Shown piece after piece: positions 31,677-42,451 of a stretch of DNA of 64,000 nucleotides. The position numbers were made by a program, and so were the translations under genes. Origin of the DNA: Castanea sativa (lineage: Eukaryota > Streptophyta > Magnoliopsida > Fagales > Fagaceae); assembly GCF_040712315.1 (NCBI RefSeq), contig NC_134014.1, forward strand, positions 9,146,244 through 9,210,243, in the 5' to 3' direction. The notes under the pieces were generated by a model, which searched no databases, was not told where the DNA came from, and was given only the letters and a program-made list of their open reading frames with translations. The first letter of the stretch is position 1; each line of letters starts with the position of its first letter.

Positions 31677-32305
31677 TTATCTGTAACTTACTGTTTATCA
31701 TTCAATCAAGTTGGTCGGCACTGCCGCCATAGTTATCCAGATTATTTTGGCATTATAATTATTTTGAATTATTTTATGGATATATCTCCCATACCTCATA
31801 TTTTGTTTTACATCTATTTCATGATAACTCTTCCATTCCCATTTATTTATTTCTTTGTCTGCTATTATTTCATCATTTTCTATTACATCTGCAAATGGTA
31901 GGCTGAGCCTCCTTCTAACCATTCTATTTGTTATTCTATGATTATTTGTTCAGATTAACCTTTGCTTCCCCGTTATCCCGATTCTTCCTATTTTTGTGTT
32001 TAGCCCTATAATTTGTTGCAGATTTATGCCTGTGAGATTTATTACCAAAGTCTGTGGGGTCTCCAGACCTTAAAGTAGCCGAAAATCTTCCTAGGTTTGG
32101 TTTGGTCAGCCCGTGTGAAGCCGAGAGAAGGTGTGTTAGGGTGGTCCCCATTATTGGAGGAGAGTCCGGCAGGTAGGAGTTCACAAATCAGGTTTCTATC
32201 CCACTGTTGTGTATTTTTGTTTCAGATCTAAAGGTTAGATTCGAAATTTTGAGGATAAAGGTGACTAGGTTGTAATCGTTAATTTAAACTTGTAACCCCA
32301 GAATC
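31677..32305 (+). promoter_or_regulatory. Viral unit 1: post-primer-site leader with upstream ORF
   Basis: The first 100 bp match the sequence after the primer site in units 1 and 2 (38,631-38,729 and 44,373-44,411). The leader holds a short upstream ORF (31,776-31,901, 41 codons), a common feature of pararetrovirus leaders. No hairpin was computed. Confidence 0.7.
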
Positions 32306-35300
32306 ATGAATAGGTTGTTTAGAAGTTCCTCTTCTACCAGCAGTAGATGTTCCCAACCTACATCCATTCCAGATATCCCAGCAGACATAGGAGTACTTAA
32401 TTCGGAGTCTTATGAGCTATCCGATCTTGATCTAGACATAGGAGATTGGAATATCCCAAAAGTAGCCACCAGCCAATTCTATAAGTCTTCATGGTCTTTG
32501 AGCAAAGCATTCAAAACAGACTACCATGTTAAGACCATAGAACAAGTCTATGGAATAAACAAGGAGTACGAAACATGCTACTTGTTATTCCCTTCAGCTA
32601 TCCAGAAGCATAAAGACAAATGACATAACTTCCTACACATAGGATTAGTTCAAGTAGGAGTGAAACCACTCACCAGAAGAGGTTTGAACAGCTCAATCCT
32701 CATGGCCCTTAGAGATGCTCGTCACATCAGATTCGACGACAGCCTCCTAGGAACCATAGAAACCAGTCTTAGTGATGGACCCATCCATTTTAATTGTTTC
32801 CCAGATTTTACTATCCATATCCATGATAGAACAGTTATCAAAGCCCTCACACTCAATATCAAGACTCATGGAACCCTCATGACACAGGGAACCAGTCAGA
32901 TCGCCTTAATATACAGAGTATACTACAAGTGCATGAGAACAAACATGAATGTTGGAGCACTTGATAGGAAAAAGAAAGGTGAGACAACCCTCATCCAGAC
33001 CACTGACCCTAGCGCCAAAATCGAGGTTCCAAGAACCCTCAAATGGTCAGAAGTCACTTTCCTAACCAATTGGACTTTAGAGAATGAGAACCATACTCTA
33101 CAGATCCAAAACCCAGCCCAGAATTCAAATCTAGAATTTGTCCAACAACTAGCTGACGGCATGGTTAGGTTAAGTTTTGACAGATCTAGGCTTAGCACTC
33201 CTCTAGACTACGAGTGTAGGCAACCTCTAGATATATCCCGGTTTAGATCTCCAACCGATCTACAGCAGCCCCACAGGCAGTCACCTATCTACCTTAGAGA
33301 TAGACCTGCATCCCAGTGTAGCTCAACCAGACCTCTAGGATCACCGTTCCCAAGGTCTAGAAGAGACTTAGGTGTTCAGCTTCAGGGAGTTAGAACCAAT
33401 TCCCAACTCACCACACCTTGCTACACAGCCAAACAGGATTCGATTGTCAACGAGGATGATGATCGTGAGCAATCCCCCCCATCCCCATCTGGAACTGATA
33501 TGGAACAGCCTCCAGATCAGCAAGAAGAATCTCTGAATATCCTAGTGTTAAACAGAGAATTCGTTCCTGACCTAGGAGAACTAGGCAAGGAATTTAGTTC
33601 TGAGGAAAACAGGACTAAAAGAGAAGCCTACAAAGCCAATTATACCAGAGATCAAAAAGAAAAAGTATTTGAAGCATGGACGGCATTCATGAGGGAAATA
33701 TCTCGTAATGTCCCCTTTTTCATATACTTCGAAAGGTATTTTGGCCAGCACAAGCAGTTTTGTGTTCTCACCAGAGCTTGGACCATAGAAGGACCCAATG
33801 CAACCAAGGATGTTATTAGGTCTAGCCATCCACCCCTAGAAGCCATAACCTTTAGTCATCGCAAGAAAGAGATAATAGCCTCTCCATTCAAAACCACCAC
33901 GGATAGGCATCAACCAGTTGACAAGGTTATTGAGCAAAACAACTATACCAACCAGTGTCTAAATGTCATAGGAAAACAGCTTGACAAGATAGAAGATAGG
34001 ATCGAAAACAAAGTCATCCTCCAGCCAGGAAGCTCTAGTAAACCGACCCAAGCCCTTGAAAAGCCTCTAGTCAAGTTACCCACAACTAGACACACCAGCC
34101 TCAGTTATCCTAAGGATAAGACAGCCTTAGAGATAGTTGCCCAGAAGCTTGAAGAACTTGTGAAGAATGAACCTTCATCAGTTAACGTTCTAGACATCCA
34201 AATAACCTCTAGCAGTTCTAGCCAAGCCTCTGACCAGGAGTTAGAACAATTAGAAAACCAGTTTCAGGATTTAGAAGTAAAACGGCTTTACCATCCTGAT
34301 CCAACCGGCTCAACCAAGAATTGGTACCCTAGACCATCACCCCCTGACCTCCGGTATGAGGATCGGAATGTTAGTAACCAATTCTCTGTATCATCTGGTA
34401 GACTCTATGAATGGAACATAGATGGTTTATCAGAACAGAAAATCCTAAACAAAATCCAGCATATGACTATGGTAGGCAACAACTACCTGGACGAAGGCCG
34501 TCCTCATAAGGAAGTCATTGAAATGATGGTGTTAGGATTCACAGGAAAACTCCAACAATGGTGGAACAATTGCCTGACTGAAATGTCTAAAGAAGACATC
34601 AAGTATGCAATTCAGAAAGATGAGGAAGGAAACCCCATCATCAGTGAAATTGAACAAGGAATTCCTGATGGAGTCAATACCCTGATCTATACAATCATGA
34701 AACACTTCATAGGAAAACCCAGCAATATCACAGCTAGGATTTATGAGCAGCTGAGTAACCTTCGGTGTAAAACCCTAGGTGATTACAAGTGGTATGAAGA
34801 TATCTTTACCACTAGGGTCATGCATAGAAGAGATTGTAATTCTCCATTTTGGAAGGAGAAATTTATTAATGGTTTACCAACACTCTTCAGCCAGAAAGTC
34901 AAGGAAACCCTTTGCAGCCCCTCAGGTGTCATAGATTATGATAACCTAACCTATGGAGACATCTCTAGCACCATTCGAAGCGAAGGAATGAAGATGTGCA
35001 GAGATCTCAAAATCCAAAGCCAAGTCAACAAGAACAAAACCAAGTATGAAATAGGACATTTCTGTACACAGTATGGCTTACCCTCAGTCAAACCTTCCAA
35101 GAGGAAATCCAAGCACAAAGGAAAGGAATCCTTTGAGAAATCCTATAGGAAGAAAGCAACCAAGTATTATAGAAAACAGAAGTACAAGACTGATGATTTC
35201 TATAAGAAATGAAAATCCAAGGAACCCATTCCACAAGCATTTGGCAAATGCTACAACTGTGGAAAGAAATGTCATTTCAAGAGCGAATGTAGAGCTAAGG

Positions 35301-36616
35301 CCAAATCCCTTATCAATACCCTCATTAGTGACCAACCCAACAAAAATGAGATCTTCAAGTTACTAGAACTTGACCGCTCAGACAGCGAGTCATATAGCAG
35401 TGCTAGTGACAGTGAGCTTAGGCAGATATACAGGTCATCCTCTGACTCCTCTAGAACCAGTACCTCTAGTGGCCTGGATGAACCCACAGCATGCAAAGAT
35501 GGTTGTTGTAGGAACAAAACCATCAATGTCCTCAACAGGCAAGAAGAACTTCTTTTAGACCTCATAGAGGCTATAGAGGATCCTATCACCAAAGCTCAGA
35601 AGCTTACCCTTTTCCATCAGACTTTAGTAAATGAAACCAGCAAACCTGCACTAAGAATCCAGCAACCCAAGGTAGATTTAGAGCAAATCTACAATAGGTT
35701 TACCCAGTCTAAGAAGGAAGTTACGATCAACGACCTTTAGAGAGAAATTAAGGAAACCAAATCAGAAGTCAGAACCCTAAAGCAAGAATTAACCATTCTT
35801 AAGGTAGATTATGATCTTCTGAATCGAAGAATCCAACTTTTGAAAAACACTTCTCATCAAAGCAATGAGGAAGGTCCCTCAGATGATGAAGTTGATCAAA
35901 CAGTTAACCCTACAGCTGATCTTATCCAAGAACCCACCAAAGAATTGTTCTTAGATACCATCAGTAGGATTAACTTCCATAAATGGCATTCCAAAGTCAG
36001 GATTGTCATCAGCAAAGATTTTGAATTTGAAGTCATAGCCTTAATTGATTCAGGTGCTGATCTTAATTGCATTCAAGAAGGAATCATTCCCTCCAAGTAT
36101 TTTAAGAAGTCCAAGGAGAGATTGACATCCGCAAGTGGTGGAAGAATGCAAATTGATTTCAATATCCCACAAGCTGAGGTTTGCCAAGGCGGCATATCCT
36201 TTATGACGAAATTTGTCCTTGTAAAAAACATGACAGATAGAGTCATTTTAGGAAATCCTTTCTTGTGTTTATTATACCCTTTCATCATAGACAATGAAGG
36301 TATCACAACCCATCCCTTTAGCCAGTCAGTCAAGTTCGAATTCATGAGAAGCCCTGAACCTTGGGAACTTAACTTCCTCCAGAAAGCTTCTATATCAAAA
36401 ACCCTCAATACTGTCTCCATCCAAACCCCTTCATCTCATAATCAAGCCCAGTACCTTGATTCAGCCAAAACAATTGATCATCCCTTTGACTCCAATCAAT
36501 TGTCATCATGCATCCATCATGAAAATATTTGCATCTCTGCATCCATCAGTTTTGAAAGTAAAAGGGTTTTTAACAATTATTTGAAAATCTCAAATGATCC
36601 AAACCTTTCTTCGTAG
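32306..36616 (+). pseudogene. Viral unit 1 ORF1: movement protein - capsid - zinc knuckle - protease, no RT
   Basis: One reading frame of about 1,437 codons is interrupted only by three stops (TGA 32,621; TGA 35,210; TAG 35,738), with no frameshift. Domains in order: a short Ser-rich N-terminus; the 30K-type movement protein core (about 32,650-33,100; G-P-I-H-F-N-C-F-P then A-L-T-L-N-I-K); a Pro/Ser/acidic linker (33,100-34,320); a retro-type capsid (about 34,340-35,050; G-F-T-G-K-L-Q-Q-W-W); a basic tract; a C-X2-C-X4-H-X4-C zinc knuckle (35,249-35,290); and an aspartic protease with D-S-G (Asp codon 36,047). About 90 residues after the protease the frame stops without RT or RNase H. Family assignment to Caulimoviridae is firm. 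Florendovirus-like is the best match from layout. It is inactive as it stands. Confidence 0.85.
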
Positions 36617-36658
36617 GATAAAAAGAAAGCAATATTTAATACCACTAGTAAGTGGACA

Positions 36659-38017
36659 ATGACTTCTTCAGCTGAGAAGAAGAACAAGGGGAAAGCACCT
36701 GCGAGGGGCAATCCTCAAGACAAAAGACTACCAGCGGGATAGTCTATTGTAATGCATGAAGGCACATCCTCTACCAGCCATAGAGGATCAACATCCCTTC
36801 AAGAACTTGTCACTCCAACAGTGACATATTCCAATGGTGATATGGCTATTGTTTTACAGGAAGTTTTATCCAAGACTTTACAATTCAATGATGGAGCATA
36901 TACAGACCTACCCTACTCTATTAAATGTCTCCTTGATAACCTTCACTTCGCCTACACCAAAAAAAACCAAGACCTTTTTCAAAAAACCCTCAAAGCACTT
37001 GAAATTCACCTAGTTAACCTTGAGGCTATGAATGAAGTCTTAACCAGTCAACTCTCTGGCAAAGAGGATATCCATTCAACGGATAAAATGACTATCATGG
37101 GCACTGATTATACTAAGTTCAATCTTAAGACTCGAGCTACTCTAAGAAGTGCCACTGCCAACTTGCCTTTAGATTTACAAACTCATATTCTGAGAAGCAA
37201 GGCTATGAACGAAAGTCGAAATCTTTGGTATGAGCATTTCAAAATGCTAGTCACAACCACTATTCCTAATCCAGATGATTCAGATGATATGGATAATATC
37301 CTAGTGCAAGCTGCATGGGAAGAATACTTTGGAAGCAGCTCTAGAGTATACGAAAACAGACATCCCTTTCCGGGACTTTTGGTCAACTACGAAGATGGAA
37401 CAGACGAAGATGAAAGAGATCCTGCTTGGCTCTCACAAATGTTTGAATCAGGTTTCATCAAGCTAACAAGTCATTACCAAATCAGCCAACTACCCCAGAT
37501 CATCCAAAATGCTGTTAAACAGATCAACAACCCTTTTGTTTCTATCAGGTGTTGGAGTACTTTACCAAACTGGGACAGAGAAAATTGGATGGAAGTTCAT
37601 CCCTCAAAGCATCTCGTCCTCATCAATGGTTTTACTTATCAGGACCCATGGTATGAAGGAGATACATACATTTCATATAAATACCCTAATGCTCTAGCAG
37701 AGCGCTGGAGGAATTACTTCAATAACCAAATTCTCGATATCAGCCAGGATCTATGGAAGGATTACCATTTTATAGGTTCTACAGACAGGATCTATGTTTT
37801 TGGAAGACGACCATATGACTCTGCTATCAGAAATCTTAAAAAGCTTGGTCCTGATAGTCCCAGGGAGTTTCTCACAGGGAAAAAGCCCGTCCATGAACCA
37901 CTCCTATACTGTGGACTCTGCAACCACTATGCCAGATATCACAAGCACAGTTGCGATGAGGATTCCCCATGGGATCCCTATGATGGATATCCATCAGATG
38001 CTCCTGATACTGACTAA
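36659..38017 (+). pseudogene. Viral unit 1 ORF2A, uncharacterised, with Cys/His C-terminus
   Basis: This begins 42 nt after ORF1 in the same frame at M-T-S-S-A-E-K-K-N-K-G-K and is open except for one TAG at 36,740. It is about 452 codons. The N-terminus is Lys-rich and disordered-looking. The central part is helical and rich in Leu/Asn. The C-terminus has C-G-L-C…H-x-H-x-C, that is C-X2-C-X6-H-X-H-X-C, then W-D-P-Y-D-G-Y and an acidic end. A homologue with the same Cys/His spacing is in unit 3 (44,676-46,154). I know no function for it. Florendoviruses are reported to have a second ORF of unknown function, which this may be. Confidence 0.75.
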
Positions 38018-38729
38018 AGCATCAAAGCAATTCAGGATAAGATCCCAGACCGGTTACTATTCAAAATCAGCACCAGCCACTGAAATGAACAGTACCCGCA
38101 TCATGAACAGTACCAGCACCCGGCAGATTCCCCGACAGGTTACTATTTCAACAGTAACCAAATCCGAAAAAGCAAGGGGACAAATCACTATTCATGAACA
38201 GTGAAAGTTACTGTTCACCGACACAATCATTCAGAATTACTATTGCTTTCGGTGGAAACAGCTTTTACCTCAGTAAAAGCAATTTACTCCCCGTAATTTC
38301 AGTGGTCTTCAGCCAGCATCCAAGACTCCCTCCAGCCTATATAAAGCAGGCATTTCTCCATTCTGAGGCAAGTACAATTTTGGGAGTAACTTCAGCAACT
38401 CCAAAATTCCCTCCTCTTCCAGCCAAGAGTTTAATTTCTCAGCTTTGCCTCATCTTTACAACCCTTAGCATTGTAATCAGATGGCTCTAGCATATTTTCC
38501 TTTTTGTAATATCATGGCCTCAGCCGGCCTTTATCTATATTTTCCGCACATGGCCACAACCGGCCTTTATCTGTAACTTACCCCTCTTTTGGTATCAGAG
38601 CCAAGTTTGGCCCGGTCGGAGTTGTAAGTTACTGTTTATCATTTAATCAAGTTGGTTGGCACTGCCGCCATAGTTATCCAGATTATTTTGGCATTATAAT
38701 TATTTTGAATTATTTTATGGATATATCTC
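38018..38729 (+). promoter_or_regulatory. Viral unit 1/2 intergenic region: enhancer repeats, TATA box, Met primer site
   Basis: A cluster of TTACTATTC / GAACAGTA half-sites (38,053-38,220) lies 120-290 bp upstream of a TATA box (TATATAAA, 38,339-38,346). The primer site TGGTATCAGAGCC (38,590-38,602), complementary to the 3' end of plant initiator Met-tRNA, follows 250 bp later. The region is nearly the same as 43,751-44,411. It would drive a pregenomic RNA. Confidence 0.8.
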
Positions 38730-41700
38730 CCAGCACCAAGAGCAATCAGATCGCCTTGATATACAGAGTATACTACAAGTGCATGAGAACAAACATGAAT
38801 GTTGGAGCACTTGATAGGAAAAAGAAAGGTGAGACAACCCTCATCCAGACCACTGACCCTAGCACCAAAATCGAGGTTCCAAGAACCCTCAAATGGTCAG
38901 AAGTCACTTTCCCAACCAATTGGACTTTAGAGAATGAGAACCATACTCTACAGAGCCAAAACCCAGCCCAGAATTCAGATCTAGAATTTGTCCAACAACT
39001 AGCCGACGACATGGTTAGGTTAAGTTTTGACAGATCTAGGCTTAGCATTCCTCTAGACTACGAGTGTAGGCAACCTCTAGATATATCCCGGTTTAGATCT
39101 CCAACCGATCTACAGCAGCCCCACAGGCAGTCACCTATCTACCTTAGAGATAGACCTGCATCCCAGTGTAGCTCAACCAGACCTCTAGGATCACCATTCC
39201 CAAGGTCTAGAAGAGACTTAGGTGTTCAGCTTCAGGGAGTTAGAACCAATTCCCAACTCACCACACCTTGCTACACAGCCAAACAGGATTCGATTGTCAA
39301 CGAGGATGATGATCGTGAGCAATCCCCCCCATCCCCATCTGGAACTGATATGGAACAGCCTCCAGATCAGCAAGAAGAATCTCTGAATATCCTAATGTTA
39401 AACAGAGAATTCGTTCCTGACCTAGAAGAACTAGGCAAGAAATTTAGTTATGAGGAAAACAGGACTAAAAGAGAAGCCTACAAAGCCAATTATACCAGAG
39501 ATCAAAAAGAAAAAGTATTTGAAGCATGGACGGCATTCATGAGGGAAATATCCCGTAATGTCCCCTTTTTCATATACTTCGAAAGGTATTTTGGCCAGCA
39601 CAAGCAGTTTTGTGTCCTCACTAGAGCCTGGACCATAGAAGGACCCAATGCAACTAAGGAAGTTGTCAAGACTAGTCATCCGCCCTTAACCAGCCACAAC
39701 AGCCTCAGTTATCCTAAGAACAAAACAGCCTTAGAAATCGTAGCCCAGAAGCTTGAAGAATTAGAAAAAAAGAAACTAGCCATTCCTTCACCAAAATCTA
39801 CAAGTCAGCTTAAGGTGTTGAAAATCCATACAACCTCTAGCAGTTCCTCCTCTGACTCAGATGATGAGCCCCTGGAAGCCAAATGGAAACGCTTGAGGAT
39901 GAAAAGACCTGAAAGACGTGCTAGCAGAGCCCATTAGCCTATTTCCAAAGCTTACAAAAGAACTAAGAAGCTTGAAAAACATGTCCCACTTAAGCTTGGA
40001 AAATGTTATGGTTGCGGCAAGCGTGACCATCTCAAGAAAGATTGTAGCACCAAATCCTCTCACATAAAAATAGGTGACCCCATTGTCAAGCCTCAGGAGC
40101 CTAGCCAAACCCACCAGCCTTTGGTACAAGAAACCAGTAAACTTGAACCCAGTAACCAACAACCCAAGGTAGATTTAAAGCAAATCTACAATAGGTTTGC
40201 CCAGCCCAAGAAGGAAGTTAATATCAACGACCTTCAAAGAGAAACCAAGGAAACCAGGAATGAAAATAGAACCTTAAAACAAAGTCTAAAAGCCCTCCAG
40301 ATAACTCAACCCTTGGCAAACACTTCTTATCAAAGCAATGAGGAAGATCCCTCAGATAATGAAGTTTATCAAACAGTTGACCCTACAGCTGATCTCATCT
40401 ATAAACCCAGCAAAAAATTGTTCTTAGATGCTATCACTAGGATTAACTTTCATAAATGTCATTCCAAATTCAGGATTGTCATTAGCAAAGATTTTGAATT
40501 TGAGGTCATAGCCTTAATTGATTCAGGTGCTGATCTTAATTGCACTTAAGAAGGAATCATTCCCTCCAAGTATTTTAAGAGGTCTAGGGAAAGATTGACA
40601 TCCGCAAGTGGCGGAAAAATGCAGATTGAATTCAAACTTCCTAAAGCCCATGTTTGCCAAGATAACATGTGTTTCAAAACTACATTTGTTCTTGTCAAAA
40701 ACATGACAGACAAGGTCATCTTAGGAAATCCTTTCCTTTGCATCCTTTATCCTTTCACAATGGATAGTAAAGGACTTACTACCCAACCCTTTGGCCAAAC
40801 CATCAAGTTTAAGTTTCTTAGTGGACCAGTGCCTAGAAACATTAGCACTATCCAAGCAAACTTTGTCTCCAAAACCATAAACATGATTAGTGCCAAGACC
40901 ATCCATCTTAAGTACCTTCAGGAGGAAATAAGATACAAGAAAGTTGAGGACCAACTAACTTGCAAAACCTTCCAAGAAGAGATTAGAAAGTTTGAGGAAA
41001 GGCTTAGACAGGAAGTTTGCTCTGATCTACCCACAGCTTTTTGGCATAGAAAGAGACACGAGGTAGCTCTCCCATATGTCAAAGATTTCAATGAAAAGGA
41101 TATCCCTACCAAAGCTCGACCTATCCAAATGAACCAGGAACTTATGGATACTTGTAGAGCAGAGATAGAGGACCTCCTTAAGAAAGGAATCATTAGAAAA
41201 TCTAGATCACCATGGTCTTGTCCAGCCTTTTATGTCCAGAAGAACGCTGAGATAGAAAGAGGTGCCCCTAGATTAGTTATCAACTACAAGCCCCTCAACA
41301 AAGTCTTAGAATGGGTAAGGTACCCAATTCCCAACAAAAAGGACTTAGTTAACAGGCTTAGCAAAGCAGTTGTTTTCAGCAAGTTTGATATGAAGAGTGA
41401 ATTTTGGCAAATACAAATCAGAGAGCCTGATAGGTATAAAACAGCCTTTACCACGCCCTTTGGACATTATGAATGGAATGTAATGCCCTTTGGTCTAAAA
41501 AATGCACCATTTGAATTCCAAAATATCATGAATGTGATTTTTAATCCATTCTCCAGCCATGCCATTGTGTACATCGCTGATGTACTCATTTTTTCAGAAT
41601 CCTTGGAACAACATCAGAAGCACTTAAGAGTATTCCTCCATACCATCAAGCTCAATGGTCTTATTGTTTCAGCCCCCAAGATCAAACTTTTCCAAACTAG

Positions 41701-42451
41701 AGTTCGCTTCTTAAGATTTGATATTCATCATGGTGTTATCAAACTCATAGATAGAGCTATCCAGTTTGCGGATAAATTTCCAGATGAAATCCTAGATAAA
41801 ACCCAGCTTCAGAGATTTCTAGGTTCTCTCAATTAGATCTCAGATTTCTATCAAAATCTCAGGCAACAATGCAAACTCCTTTTTGATAGACTTCGAACCA
41901 ATCCATCCCCCTGGACTCTAGCCCATACTACAGTGGTCCAGCATATCAAATAATATGTCAAAACCCTTCCTTATTTAGGAATTCCTTCTGACAATTCTTT
42001 CAAAATTGTCCAGACTGATGCCTCAAACATAGGTTATGGTGGCATCCTCCTCCAGCGTGTTGATCACAACTCTCCTGAACAGATAGTCTGCTTCCATTCG
42101 GGAATATGGACTCCCACTCAGATTAATTATAGTACTATTAAGAAAGAAATACTATCCATAGTACTATGCATTTCAAAATTTCAAAGTGATCTTTTAAATC
42201 AAAAGTTTTTAGTCAGAATTGATTGTAAATCTGCAAAGCATGTTTTAGAAAAAGATGTTCAAAACATTGCATCGAAACAGATTTTTGCACGATGGCAAGC
42301 CATCCTTTCAGTTTTTGACTTTGATATAGAATTCATTGAAGGAAGTCAAAACAGCATCCCTGATTTCCTAACCCGTGAATTTTTGCAGAGTCATAGCCAA
42401 GATGTCAGGAAAGAAACCCATACAACAGCCCCAGCCCCCAAAATTGACTAA
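38717..42451 (+). pseudogene. Viral unit 2 ORF1: truncated MP - zinc knuckle - protease - RT - RNase H, no capsid
   Basis: The frame starts at the leader ATG (38,717) and enters the movement-protein core in its C-terminal part. Its first two thirds and the whole capsid domain are missing. Then follow the linker (to about 39,650, almost identical to unit 1), a zinc knuckle C-X2-C-X4-H-X4-C (about 40,007-40,050), a protease D-S-G (Asp codon 40,520), RT (about 41,040-41,840) and RNase H (about 41,990-42,400). RNase H keeps T-D-A-S and the later Glu/Asp positions. Stops are TAG 39,935, TAA 40,547, TAG 41,834 and TAA 41,951. The RT catalytic box reads Y-I-A-D (41,570-41,581), a loss of one catalytic Asp. 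The product would replicate but not package or move. It is inactive here. Confidence 0.85.

Noticed and set aside
32923..33198. Open frames antisense to the viral ORF1, and their duplicates in unit 2
   Set aside because: They mirror the codon structure of the sense frame and lack any domain, so they are shadows of the real gene.
32621..35212. Programmed stop-codon readthrough in viral ORF1
   Set aside because: The stops fall inside or between domains at places not shared with unit 2 or 3, so decay mutations are more likely than regulated readthrough.
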